NCBI RefSeq assembly: GCF_016862555.1
Contig: NZ_BONE01000030.1
Coordinates: 29,420 to 93,419, forward strand
DNA length: 64,000 bases
Reading direction: 5' to 3'
DNA from: Asanoa siamensis
GTDB lineage: Bacteria; Actinomycetota; Actinomycetes; Mycobacteriales; Micromonosporaceae
The notes beneath the pieces were generated by a model. That model saw only the letters and a list, made by a program, of their open reading frames with translations, was not told the origin of the DNA and did no database searches. Shown piece after piece: positions 1 to 8,174 of the stretch (positions are counted from its first letter, which is position 1; each line of letters opens with the position of its first letter). The position numbers and the translations under genes are program-made.

Positions 1-1206
1 CACGGGTGTCGCCGCGATCCCGTGCACCACCACGGACACGACCACGGCCAGGCCGACGGTGGCCCAGACCACCGGCTCGCCCGGGAAGTCCGCGTGCGCG
101 GTGGCGTACGCCAGGTAGAAGAACGAGCCGATCCCGCGGATGCCGAAGATCCCGATCACCCAGTGCTCGGCCGGGCGCCCGGGTGCGCCGCGCAGCGACA
201 GCCAGCCCGCCAACGGCCGGATCACGAACACGAGCGCCAGGGCCACCAGCGCGGCCGGCCAGGTCAGCGGCGCCAGCAGGCCCGAGACGACGGCACCACC
301 GAAGAGCAGCAGCAGGAGTACGGTCAGCAGCCGCTCGACCTGCTCGGCGAAGTCGTGCAGCACCTGGTGGTAGTCGTGCGAGCGCTCGGCCGCCCGGATC
401 GCCCGCGCGGCCACGAACACCGCGAGGAACCCGTAGCCGCCGGCCACCTCGACCACCCCGTAGGCGAGGAACGTCGCGGCCAGCGCCAGGAAGCCCTCCG
501 AATGCTTGGCGAGCCGGAGCTTCTCGGAGCGGGCCCGGAAGAAGAGCTTCCCGAGCAACCGGCCGATGAGGACACCGCCGACCACGCCGACGACGCCCTT
601 GTAGAGCACGTCCACTGTGAACCACTCGGCCAGCCAGCCGCCGGGCGCGGCTCCGTGCTGGGCGATCAGGATCGCCGCGTACACGAACGGGAACGCCAAG
701 CCGTCGTTGAGGCCGGCCTCCGAGGTCAGCGCGAACCGCACCTCGTCCTCGGAGTCCTCCTCGTCGGTCGGCTCGCCCACCTGCACGTCGGCGGCGAGCA
801 CGGGGTCGGTCGGCGCGAGCGCGGCACCCAGCAGCAGCGCGGCCGCCGGCACCAGGCCCGCCCACCACCAGCCCAGCAGCGCGACCGCGGCGATCGTCAC
901 CGGCATCGCGATCGCCAGCAGGCGCCAGGTCGACGACCAGCGCCGCCAGCCCAGCGGCCGGTCGATCTTCAGCCCGGCGCCCATCAGCGCGACGATCACG
1001 CCGATCTCGGTCAGGTGGGTGGCCAGCTCCGGATGGTCGAGCGGGTCCGGGGCGGGCAGCCCGGTCGGCAGCGCGAAGACGAGCACGCCGAGCAGGAGGA
1101 AGGCGATCGGCATCGACAGTGGACGGCGCTCCAGCACGCGGGGCAGGACGCCCGCGAGGAGGGCACCGACGCCGAGGATCGCGAACGCGGCGTCGGTGGC
1201 GCTCAC
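1..1206 (-). CDS. CPA1-type cation/proton antiporter (3' end cut off)
   Basis: The minus frame runs open from a GTG at 1206 to the window edge (402 codons), so the C-terminus is missing. The product is a polytopic inner-membrane protein of the monovalent cation:proton antiporter family, expected to exchange Na+ or K+ for H+. The sequence LAPTDPVLAADV at about residues 130-141 is the typical TDP/D-containing ion site of the family. Later segments include a FAEQVERLL stretch before a hydrophobic helix and an IRGIGSFFYLAYA helix near residue 375. The GTG overlaps the stop codon of the upstream HAD gene (GTGA), so the two are translationally coupled. Ion specificity cannot be read from the sequence. 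Confidence 0.9.
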   Translation of the reverse strand, partial: MSATDAAFAILGVGALLAGVLPRVLERRPLSMPIAFLLLGVLVFALPTGLPAPDPLDHPELATHLTEIGVIVALMGAGLKIDRPLGWRRWSSTWRLLAIAMPVTIAAVALLGWWWAGLVPAAALLLGAALAPTDPVLAADVQVGEPTDEEDSEDEVRFALTSEAGLNDGLAFPFVYAAILIAQHGAAPGGWLAEWFTVDVLYKGVVGVVGGVLIGRLLGKLFFRARSEKLRLAKHSEGFLALAATFLAYGVVEVAGGYGFLAVFVAARAIRAAERSHDYHQVLHDFAEQVERLLTVLLLLLFGGAVVSGLLAPLTWPAALVALALVFVIRPLAGWLSLRGAPGRPAEHWVIGIFGIRGIGSFFYLAYATAHADFPGEPVVWATVGLAVVVSVVVHGIAATPV

Positions 1207-1871
1207 GCCGTGGTCAGCGGTGACTCGTCGAGATGGGCGAGCAGGTCGGCCGGATCCTCGTAGACGGCGACCGCGCCCGCGCCGGCCAACTCGGCCCGCG
1301 ACGTGCCACCGCAGGTGAGGGCCACGCACGGAAGGCCGAGCTTGGCGCAGGCGGCGACGTCCCAGATGGAGTCACCGACGTACACCGCCTGCCCGACCGA
1401 GAGGCCGAGCTTGTCGAGCGCCGCCTGGATGATGTCGGGCTCGGGCTTGCTGCGCTCGGCGTCGCCGGACGAGGTGGCCACGTCGGTGGCGTCGTCGACG
1501 TCGAGGGCGCGGCGCATCGCGGAGAGCTCCTCCGGCGTCGCGGACGACGCCAGCGCCACCTTCTGGCCGCGCTCGTGGCACGTGCGCATCAGGTCGGCCG
1601 CGCCGGGCAACGGGCGCAGCCGGGTCAGGTAGGGCGCGTAGCGCTCGCCGTGCACCGCCCGGATCAGGTCGTCGCGGGACCGGTCGCGCTCGGTGCCGAG
1701 CAGGTGGTCGAGCAGCCGGTCGGAGCCCATGCCCACGGCGCGATGGATCTGCGCGACGGGCACGTCGTAGCCGCCCGCCCGGAACCCTTCCCACCAGGTG
1801 ACGGCGTGCAAGTAGGTGCTGTCGATCAGGGTGCCGTCGACGTCGAAGAGGACGCCCGCGGGTGAGCTCAT
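1203..1871 (-). CDS. HAD-family phosphatase
   Basis: This 222-residue protein has the haloacid-dehalogenase phosphatase signature. The nucleophile loop VLFDVDGTLIDS puts Asp10 and Asp12 at the active site, a Ser/Thr motif lies in ALASSATPEE, the conserved Lys is in RSKPEPDII, and the acidic motif is VYVGDSIWD. The helical cap inserted after motif I fits the phosphoglycolate/beta-phosphoglucomutase subgroup, so a small phosphorylated metabolite is the likely substrate. The start ATG overlaps the stop of the SpoIIE gene upstream (ATGA), and the stop overlaps the antiporter start. It is therefore the middle gene of a coupled three-gene unit. The substrate is unknown. Confidence 0.88.
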   Translation of the reverse strand: MSSPAGVLFDVDGTLIDSTYLHAVTWWEGFRAGGYDVPVAQIHRAVGMGSDRLLDHLLGTERDRSRDDLIRAVHGERYAPYLTRLRPLPGAADLMRTCHERGQKVALASSATPEELSAMRRALDVDDATDVATSSGDAERSKPEPDIIQAALDKLGLSVGQAVYVGDSIWDVAACAKLGLPCVALTCGGTSRAELAGAGAVAVYEDPADLLAHLDESPLTTA

Positions 1872-3922
1872 GGCACCCCGATACCCCGCTCGCGTTCATT
1901 CGATGCGCGCAGGCCGATCTCGAACCAGACGGTCGAACCGCGCACCGCGGGGTCGGTGCCCCACGCGTCACTCAGCTCCTCGATCAGCCCGAGGCCGCGG
2001 CCCCGGCTGCTCAGCGTCTCGGCGTGCGCCCGGGTGACCGAGCCGCGGGTGCCGCTGTCGGAGACCGCGACCAGCAGCCGCTCGGCGCTGAGGTCGACCT
2101 GCACCCGGGCGGCGGTGCCGGCGTGCAGCAGCGCGTTGGTCGCCAGCTCGCTCGCGCACAGCACCGCGGCGCCGATCACCTGGTCGGGCACGTTCCAGGC
2201 CGTCAGTTGCGCCGACATCCAGTGCCGGACCCGGCCGGGCGCGGTGGGCTCCGCGGGGATCTCCATGCCCGCCGACCGGCTCGGCGCCGTCGCGTGCTCG
2301 ACCGCCAGCACCGCCACGTCGTCGTCGGTGGTGCCGCCGACCGCGGCACAGGCGACGGCGCAGAGGGTACGGGGGTCCCCGCCCCGCGCGTCGGCCACGC
2401 TCGCCGCCACCTTCTCCAGTCCGGCGCCCACGTCCAGCCCGCGCCGCTCGATGACGCCGTCGCTGAACATCAGCAGCGTGTCGCCCGGGGCGAGCCGGGC
2501 CTCCGCGGCGGTGCGCCGGCCGCCCAGCCCGAGCGGCGTGCCGGCCGGCACCTCGAGATAGTCGGCCGTGCCGGCGGCGTGCCGGACCAGCGGTGGCGGG
2601 TGCCCGGCCGTCGCCATGGTCAGCCGGCCGTCGCGCTCGATCACGCCGTAGGCCACGGTGACGAACAGCTCGTCGGTGCCGGCCTCCGCGCCGAGGCTCG
2701 CCACCAGCCGGTCCAGGGCGGAAAGGACGCTGGGCGGCGCCGGATCCGCGAGCGCCAGCGCGCGCAGCGCCGCCCGCACCTGGCCCATCAACGCCGCCGC
2801 CCGCACGTCGTGGCCGGCGACGTCGCCGAGCACCACCGCGAGCCGGCCGCCGGGCAGCGCGAACGCGTCGTAGAAGTCGCCACCGGCCGCGTTGCCGTCG
2901 ACGCCGGGCTCGTAGCGGGCCGCCAGCCGGAACCGGGGGTCGTCGGGCAGGTGCTCCGGCAGCATGCTGCGCTGCAGGAGTTGCGCGGTGCCGTGCTGGT
3001 TCTCGAACCGGCGGGCCCGCTCTGCCGCCTGCGCCACCAGCTTCGCGGCCGCGGTCAGCAGCGCCCGCTCGGCCGGCGACCACGGATGCTGGTCGGCCCG
3101 CCCGACCGTTAGCGCGCCGCGCAGCGACGGCGTGCGCAGGGGGAGCGCGGCCAGCGCGCGGACCTTCTCGTCGTGCCGGTCCTGGGCGGCGTCGCGCATC
3201 GGGCGGCCGTCGGAGGTGAACCGGGCGAGCCCGGCATGGGCCGCGACCGCCAGCGGTGCGACGGACTCGGCGGGGATCCGGCGCCAGACCGGCGGCAGCC
3301 GCTCGTCGGCGTCGTCGAGCACCTCGCCCCGGATGCGGCGGACCATCCGCCAGTCGTCGCCGTCGTCGACCCCGAAAGCCACCAGGTGTACGTCCGGGAA
3401 CGACAGTCCGTAGCGGAGCGCGACCCGGGCGACCTCGTCGAGGGTGAGCGTGCCGGCCAGCGCCTCGGCGAGCTCGCTGAGACCCTGCAGGCGGTGCGCG
3501 ACCGGCACGGGCTCGGTCGCCACGACCAGCACGCCGGCGACCCGGCCGCTGCCGTCCCGCACGGCCGAGAGCCCGCGGGTGGGCAGTGCCGGGTCGGGCT
3601 CACCCTCGTCGGTCGGCGGCCACTCCTGGTCACGGGGCACGAAACCGGTGTGCCGGGTCGCCCTTACGGCCTCGCCGGCCGGGCCGTCCCAGGCGGGGCC
3701 GAACACCTCGGCCGCGGGAGCGCCGTACGCGTCGGGGTGCCGGGTGCCGAGCAACTGCCCGTACGCGTCGTTGTAGATCAGCCGGTACCGGTCGCCGTGC
3801 AGCAACGCCATCGCGACCGGTGACCCGAGGACCAGGTCGACGACCGCGAGCAGGCCCGGATCCCAGCCGGCCGTCGGCACGTCCGACGCGCCCGCTGGCG
3901 GCGACACACCGGAGCCTGGCAT
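1868..3922 (-). CDS. PAS-GAF-SpoIIE protein phosphatase with C-terminal HATPase domain
   Basis: This 684-residue cytosolic regulator has, in order, a PAS-like domain (about 25-140), a GAF domain (about 150-305), a PP2C/SpoIIE phosphatase domain (about 325-550; motifs GGDFYDAF, GDVAGHD, FSDGVIE, DDDVAVLAVE) and a GHKL ATPase domain (about 565-675; ELATNALLHAG, SDSG, GRGLGLIEELSDAWG). This is the RsbU plus RsbW-like layout of actinobacterial stress regulators, which dephosphorylate anti-sigma antagonists and bind or phosphorylate partners. The start was chosen because a -10 box TACGCT (3929-3934) lies exactly six bases before the ATG. Longer readings upstream run through the opposite-strand channel gene and are spurious. 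No partner STAS protein or sigma factor is adjacent. Confidence 0.88.
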   Translation of the reverse strand: MPGSGVSPPAGASDVPTAGWDPGLLAVVDLVLGSPVAMALLHGDRYRLIYNDAYGQLLGTRHPDAYGAPAAEVFGPAWDGPAGEAVRATRHTGFVPRDQEWPPTDEGEPDPALPTRGLSAVRDGSGRVAGVLVVATEPVPVAHRLQGLSELAEALAGTLTLDEVARVALRYGLSFPDVHLVAFGVDDGDDWRMVRRIRGEVLDDADERLPPVWRRIPAESVAPLAVAAHAGLARFTSDGRPMRDAAQDRHDEKVRALAALPLRTPSLRGALTVGRADQHPWSPAERALLTAAAKLVAQAAERARRFENQHGTAQLLQRSMLPEHLPDDPRFRLAARYEPGVDGNAAGGDFYDAFALPGGRLAVVLGDVAGHDVRAAALMGQVRAALRALALADPAPPSVLSALDRLVASLGAEAGTDELFVTVAYGVIERDGRLTMATAGHPPPLVRHAAGTADYLEVPAGTPLGLGGRRTAAEARLAPGDTLLMFSDGVIERRGLDVGAGLEKVAASVADARGGDPRTLCAVACAAVGGTTDDDVAVLAVEHATAPSRSAGMEIPAEPTAPGRVRHWMSAQLTAWNVPDQVIGAAVLCASELATNALLHAGTAARVQVDLSAERLLVAVSDSGTRGSVTRAHAETLSSRGRGLGLIEELSDAWGTDPAVRGSTVWFEIGLRASNERERGIGVP

Positions 3923-3928
3923 GCCTGC

Positions 3929-3934
3929 AGCGTA
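3929..3934 (-). promoter_or_regulatory. -10 box of a leaderless promoter (SpoIIE gene)
   Basis: TACGCT on the minus strand, followed by six bases and the ATG at 3922. This matches the TANNNT-N6-start pattern of actinobacterial leaderless transcripts and fixes the start of the phosphatase gene. Confidence 0.6.
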
Positions 3935-4036
3935 ACCGCCGGTGACCGGAGTGGCGCGGTGACGAGATCCCGGATTGCCGACAGCGCGGTTCGGGTAAAC
4001 CCCCGCGCTGACATCCACCCCGACGGAAGGTCTCAC

Positions 4037-5128
4037 ATGAACATCGGTGCCGCCCTGACTGACATGTGGCGGTCGGTGCTGCTCTTCGTGCCGAAGGCCC
4101 TGGCGTTCCTGGCGATCCTGCTGATCGGCTACCTGATCGCGCGGGTCGTCCGGCGGCTGGTCGACACGCTGCTGACCCGGGTCGGCTTCGACCGGGCGGT
4201 GCAGCGCTCCGGGATCGGCCGGCGGCTGGCCAACTCGAAGTACGACGCCAGCGACATCCTGGCCCGCCTCGCGTACTACGCGATCCTGCTGTTCGCCCTG
4301 CAGTTCGCGTTCGGCGTCTGGGGACCCAACCCGATCAGCGACCTGATCTCCGCAGTGGTCGCCTGGCTGCCGAAGGCGTTCGTCGCGATCGTCATCGTGG
4401 TGGTCGCGGCCGCGATCGCCAGCGCGCTGCGGGACCTGATCAACGGCGCGCTGGGCGGGCTCACGTACGGGCGGCTGATCGCGACCCTGGTCTGGGCGTT
4501 CGTCGTGGGCCTCGGCGTGATCGCGGCGCTGAACCAGGTCGGCATCGCCACCACCGTGACGCAGCCGGTGCTGGTCGCCGTGCTGGCCACCGTCGCCGGC
4601 ATCCTGATCGTGGGGGTCGGCGGTGGGCTGGTCCGGCCGATGCAGGGGCGCTGGGAGCGCTGGCTCGACCGGGCGGCGGCCGAGTCGGCCGTGATCCGTG
4701 AGCGGGCGCGGGCCTACCAGGCCGAGAAGGCGGCGGCGGAGCAGCGGCGGGTCGACGAGGAGGCGGCGGCGGAGCGGGCGCGGGCCGAGGCATCTCGTCT
4801 TGCCGCGGAGCGCGACGAGGCGGCCGCCGCGGCGCGGCGTGAGGCCGAGCAGCGGGAGGCGGCGGCGCGGGCCGACGTGGACTCGGGGCCGACCGCGGTG
4901 ATCGGCACCGAGGCCGAGCGGACGCAGGTCATCCCGCGTCCGGAGGAGCAGCACATCGTGCCCGGGATGCGGGAGCCGACGCCGGCGGAGGGCCTGCCGG
5001 TCGCGGGTCAACGGCCGGCGGAGATCTCCTCGTCGGACGCGCCGACGGATCCTGCCGCGCCGGCACCGGCTTCCGCCGATGTCGAGGAGACCCAGGTGAT
5101 CCGGCCGCGGGACGCCCGCGAGAGCTAG
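4037..5128 (+). CDS. MscS-like TM-helix protein with coiled coil and TxVI tail motifs
   Basis: This 363-residue membrane protein starts at the ATG 4037, six bases after GGAAGG. The first 190 residues hold about five hydrophobic segments and resemble the conserved TM-helix repeat of small-conductance mechanosensitive channel relatives, but the beta domain of true MscS is absent. Residues of about 205-285 are a charged Ala/Arg/Glu-rich coiled coil. The tail is disordered and carries three similar Thr motifs, TAVI (T286), TQVI (T296) and TQVI (T352), each near acidic residues. Such sites resemble substrates of actinobacterial Ser/Thr kinases read by FHA domains; that is inference. It is divergent from the SpoIIE gene. 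Confidence 0.8.
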   Translation: MNIGAALTDMWRSVLLFVPKALAFLAILLIGYLIARVVRRLVDTLLTRVGFDRAVQRSGIGRRLANSKYDASDILARLAYYAILLFALQFAFGVWGPNPISDLISAVVAWLPKAFVAIVIVVVAAAIASALRDLINGALGGLTYGRLIATLVWAFVVGLGVIAALNQVGIATTVTQPVLVAVLATVAGILIVGVGGGLVRPMQGRWERWLDRAAAESAVIRERARAYQAEKAAAEQRRVDEEAAAERARAEASRLAAERDEAAAAARREAEQREAAARADVDSGPTAVIGTEAERTQVIPRPEEQHIVPGMREPTPAEGLPVAGQRPAEISSSDAPTDPAAPAPASADVEETQVIRPRDARES

Positions 5129-5146
5129 CCCGGTGGCGCCGGCCGG

Positions 5147-5359
5147 CTATTCCACCTGTTCGGTGGCCGGCTGGCGCCGCTGCGCGTCATCGACGAGGAT
5201 GAGCGTGCCGAACATCATGCCGACGAGGATGCTCAGCAACCAGGAGTCGTCCTGCAACAGGTGGGCCGAGATCGGCGCCTGGACGGCGATGGCCAGGAAA
5301 GCGAGCCAGGCGAAGCGACGCTGGCCGAGCGTGAGGATGCTGTGGTTCGTCTCGCGCAT
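5147..5359 (-). CDS. Small two-helix membrane protein, function unknown
   Basis: This 70-residue protein starts MRETNHSILTLGQRRF and has two hydrophobic stretches, about residues 17-33 and 42-57, separated by a short polar turn with QDDSW. It ends with a charged tail (DDAQRRQPATEQVE). The family is not recognised. It lies between the channel-like gene and a lipoprotein gene on the opposite strand, and the two starts (5359 and 5387) are divergent. No ribosome site is evident, so it may be translated from a leaderless message. Confidence 0.6.
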   Translation of the reverse strand: MRETNHSILTLGQRRFAWLAFLAIAVQAPISAHLLQDDSWLLSILVGMMFGTLILVDDAQRRQPATEQVE

Positions 5360-5386
5360 TCCCGCAAGTCTGCCTGGAGGTCCGGG

Positions 5387-6166
5387 ATGCACCAGTCGGC
5401 CGTTCGGCCGAGTTTGAGTGACCTGTCTGGGTTGGTACGGGCTCTGGTGCCCGTACTGGCCCTGCTGCTCGTCACCGCGTGCACCGCACCGGGTGCCGCG
5501 CGGCCCCGCCCGCACTGGGCGGCGGACCAGGCGCGCGGTCAGGTCGCCCGCCACTCGGCCCACACGGTGGTGGGCCCGCGAGCCGGCCTCGACGCGGCGA
5601 CTGTGGTCCTCGACAGCGGCGTCACCGGTGTCACCGTGCGGGTGGCGGACCTCGGCGGCGACCTGTTCCGCGTGCGTACCCCCGATGGCTCTTCGGTCGT
5701 GCCCGTCGCCTCGCGGTCCGGTGCCGACGTGCGGCTGACGACGGCGGGCACCGGCCTCGGCGGCGCGGCGGCGCTCGACGTGACGCTGCACCGCGCGGTC
5801 CGCTGGCAGGTGCGGTTGGGCGGCGGCGCCCGCGACGCCCAGGTCGACCTGCGCGACGGCGCGGTCTCGGGGGTCGAGTTCGTGGCGGGCTTCGGGCGGA
5901 TCGCGCTGACGCTGCCGCCGCCCCGCGGGACGGTGCCGGTGCGGATGAGCGGTGGCGCCGACTCGTTCCGGCTGGTGCTGCCCGGTGATGCCCCGGTTCG
6001 CGTACGGGTCGGCGGGGGAGCGGGGAGCGTGGTGGTCGACGGGGTGACGCGGACGGGCGTACCGGGCGGAACGGTCGTGGAGGGTCCGACCTGGGCCGCG
6101 GCGGCGGACCGTTACGACGTGGACCTGGCCGCCGGGGTCTCGCGGTTGGTGCTCGACCGCGGCTGA
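5387..6166 (+). CDS. Lipoprotein with beta-rich domain, function unknown
   Basis: This 259-residue protein begins at the ATG 5387, six bases after GGAGG. A hydrophobic signal ends in the lipobox LLVTAC (Cys32), so the mature protein should be lipid-anchored on the outer face of the membrane. The rest is rich in Gly, Val and alternating polar/hydrophobic strands (for example DAQVDLRDGAVSGVEFVAG and the VRVRVGGGAGSVVVDGV region) and has the look of a right-handed parallel beta fold, as in DUF4097-type adhesin-like proteins. No catalytic motif is visible, and the name is structural only. Confidence 0.7.
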   Translation: MHQSAVRPSLSDLSGLVRALVPVLALLLVTACTAPGAARPRPHWAADQARGQVARHSAHTVVGPRAGLDAATVVLDSGVTGVTVRVADLGGDLFRVRTPDGSSVVPVASRSGADVRLTTAGTGLGGAAALDVTLHRAVRWQVRLGGGARDAQVDLRDGAVSGVEFVAGFGRIALTLPPPRGTVPVRMSGGADSFRLVLPGDAPVRVRVGGGAGSVVVDGVTRTGVPGGTVVEGPTWAAAADRYDVDLAAGVSRLVLDRG

Positions 6167-6175
6167 AGGTGAGGG

Positions 6176-6198
6176 GAGAGCGCTCTCGCCTTTATAGT
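6176..6198 (+). promoter_or_regulatory. Leaderless promoter with LacI-type palindrome
   Basis: The perfect 12-base palindrome GAGAGCGCTCTC (6176-6187) sits in the spacer just before a -10 box TATAGT (6193-6198), which is six bases before the GTG start of the MFS gene. GAGCGCTC cores are typical of operators bound by LacI-family sugar regulators in actinobacteria, so repression of the transporter by such a regulator is likely. No LacI gene lies in the window. Confidence 0.55.
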
Positions 6199-6204
6199 CG
6201 CGCG

Positions 6205-7476
6205 GTGACCACCCCCGCTCCGCGCCCGATCCGGATGTCCCTGCTGCTGCTGGCGTACTTCGCGTTCATCAGCCTCGGCCTGCCCGACGGCCTCCTCGGG
6301 GTCGCCTGGCCGTCGATGGCGGACGGTTTCGGGGTGGCCACGGAGGCGGTCGGGCTGCTTTTGATCTGTTCGACGATCGGCTACTTCGTCTCGAGCGTGA
6401 CGGCGGGCTTCGCCCTGGCCAGGATCGGTGTCGGCTGGCTGCTGGCGATCAGCACCGCGTGCGCGAGCGCGGCGCTGGCGGGTTACGCGCTCGCGCCGGC
6501 GTACGCGGTGCTGGCCCCCTTCGCCCTCCTGGCAGGCTTCGGCGGCGGCGCGATCGACTCGGGCCTGAACGCCTACGCGGCTTCCGCGTTCGGCGCGAAG
6601 CACATGAACTGGCTGCACGCGTTCTTCGGCCTGGGGGTGGCGATCGGTCCTTTGATCATGACCGCCGTGATCACGGGTGGGGGCTGGAGCTGGCGCTGGG
6701 GCTACGCCGTCGTGGCCGCGGCGCAGGCGTGCCTGGCACTGGCGTTCTTCGCGACGGTCCGCAACTGGGTCCGCCACGCTCCGCCGTCGGCCCCTGACGC
6801 CCCGGATCCGGCCGCGACCGTGGCGCCCGCCGGGGTCCCGGGCGACGGGTTGGCCACGGCGGTCGCCACCGCGCCGCCGGCGACGAAGGTCCGTATCCGG
6901 GAGACCCTGGCCATCCCGGCGGTCTGGCTGGGCGTCCTGGCCTTCGCGGTGTACGTGGCGGTCGAGGTGGCCGCCGGCCTGTGGGCCTTCCTGCTGCTGA
7001 CGGAGTCGCGCGGCCTCAGCGCCGGGGTCGCGGGCCTGTGCGTGTCGCTGTACTGGGGCATGCTCTTCGTCGGCCGGGTGGTCCAGGGCGTGGCATCGGA
7101 ACGCTTCAACCCGACGCGGATCCTGGTGGGCAGCCTGTTCGGCATGGCGGCGGGCGCGGCGCTGGTCGCGCTTCCGTTCGGCGCCTGGTCCGCGATCCTC
7201 GGCCTGGCGGTGATCGGCTTCGCCGCGGCCCCTGTCTTCCCCCTCCTGACCCTGACGACAGCGGACCGCGTAGGCGCGGCCCACGCGGACCGCGTGATCG
7301 GCATGCAGATCGGTGGCTCAGGCCTCGGCGGCGCCCTCATCCCGTCAGGCATCGGCCTGCTTCTGGGCAAGTTCGGCGCGGGTGCGCTGGGCCTGTGTCT
7401 GCTCGTGCTGTCGGTTCTGCTGATCGGCCTCTACGCGGCCGCCACCCGCACGAGGGCGGGGTCCGCCGTCGCCTGA
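6205..7476 (+). CDS. MFS transporter (sugar-permease-like)
   Basis: This 423-residue major facilitator protein has about twelve hydrophobic segments and a central hydrophilic loop (about residues 195-225). The N-terminal helix carries FISLGLPDGLLGVAWPSMA, a pattern seen in FucP/bypass-type facilitators that move sugars or small metabolites by proton symport or antiport. The GTG at 6205 was chosen because TATAGT lies exactly six bases upstream, which suggests a leaderless message; ATG 6235 would cut into the first helix. A palindrome overlaps the promoter, so sugar-responsive control is plausible. The substrate is unknown. Confidence 0.85.
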   Translation: MTTPAPRPIRMSLLLLAYFAFISLGLPDGLLGVAWPSMADGFGVATEAVGLLLICSTIGYFVSSVTAGFALARIGVGWLLAISTACASAALAGYALAPAYAVLAPFALLAGFGGGAIDSGLNAYAASAFGAKHMNWLHAFFGLGVAIGPLIMTAVITGGGWSWRWGYAVVAAAQACLALAFFATVRNWVRHAPPSAPDAPDPAATVAPAGVPGDGLATAVATAPPATKVRIRETLAIPAVWLGVLAFAVYVAVEVAAGLWAFLLLTESRGLSAGVAGLCVSLYWGMLFVGRVVQGVASERFNPTRILVGSLFGMAAGAALVALPFGAWSAILGLAVIGFAAAPVFPLLTLTTADRVGAAHADRVIGMQIGGSGLGGALIPSGIGLLLGKFGAGALGLCLLVLSVLLIGLYAAATRTRAGSAVA

Positions 7477-7648
7477 TAGCTACGGGATGGCTGGGGTCGT
7501 TCGCTGACCCTTCGTCATCGAGCAGATCCGCGACACGGCCTCCGCCTCCGCTTGTCGATCCGATCTACCCCGCCGCGACCCGGGGTCGGCCGCATAACGC
7601 GGGTCAGCTGCGTGACGGCTCCGGTACAGGGGTGAGCCCGGTCGACGG

Positions 7649-8092
7649 CTACATCGGGTGGCCATGGTGGTCGACGAGGGTGGTGAGGAGGCGGGTCAGT
7701 TGTGCACGCTCGGGCATGGTGAGCGGGGCAAGTAGCTCCTCTTCCACCCCCGACAGGATTCGGTCGAGCTTGCCTAGCTGGCGGCGGCCCGCGGGGGTCA
7801 GGGTGATGACGTTCTGCCGGCGGTCGGCCGGGTTGGGTGCGCGGTCGACCTGGCCGCGGGTCGCGAGCTCGTTGAGGACCGCGACCACGTCGCTGCGGTA
7901 GATGCCCGTGCGGTCGCTGAGCTGCGACTGGCTCGCCGGCCCCTGCTCGGCGAGCGTGGCCAGCACCGCGTAGTGCCACTTCCGGGCGTCGGCGGTCGCC
8001 AGCGCCTCGTTGACCAGCCGGTCGGAATGGTTGGCGGCCAGGGACAGCAGTCGGGTGCGCAGGTTGCGCAGCCGGTCCACGCGTTCGGTCAC
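7649..8092 (-). CDS. MarR-family transcriptional regulator
   Basis: This 147-residue winged-helix protein has the MarR core: SQSQLSDRTGIYRSDVVAVL is the recognition helix region (about 55-75) and DRRQNVITLTPAGRRQL is the wing (about 88-105). MarR dimers usually repress their own gene and a divergent neighbour and release DNA on binding small phenolic ligands. The GTG at 8092 lies seven bases after a -10 box TACCAT (8100-8105 on this strand). The intergenic space to the divergent gene at 8175 holds two matching inverted repeats, so this protein probably controls both genes. Confidence 0.88.
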   Translation of the reverse strand: MTERVDRLRNLRTRLLSLAANHSDRLVNEALATADARKWHYAVLATLAEQGPASQSQLSDRTGIYRSDVVAVLNELATRGQVDRAPNPADRRQNVITLTPAGRRQLGKLDRILSGVEEELLAPLTMPERAQLTRLLTTLVDHHGHPM

Positions 8093-8099
8093 GGGCTCG

Positions 8100-8155
8100 A
8101 TGGTAGCAGTTGCGTTAGTGGCACTAACGAACTAGCTTCGTTGGTGTTACTAACG
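8100..8155. promoter_or_regulatory. Divergent promoters with two MarR-type operators
   Basis: Operator 1 is the perfect palindrome CGTTAGTGGCACTAACG (8113-8129). Operator 2, CGTTGGTGTTACTAACG (8139-8155), is the same site with two mismatches, centred 26 bases away. For the plus strand a -35 TTGCGT (8110-8115) and -10 TAGCTT (8133-8138) are 17 bases apart and lie within the operators. For the minus strand the -10 TACCAT is at 8100-8105. Binding at both sites would shut both promoters. Confidence 0.7.
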
Positions 8156-8174
8156 ATTGCCGAGAGGAACCACC

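Noticed and set aside
1868..5011. A 1047-residue minus-strand reading that extends the SpoIIE gene across 4037-5011
   Set aside because: The added 363 residues are an Arg/Asp/Gln-rich shadow of the channel-like gene, and a -10 box six bases before ATG 3922 fixes the real start.
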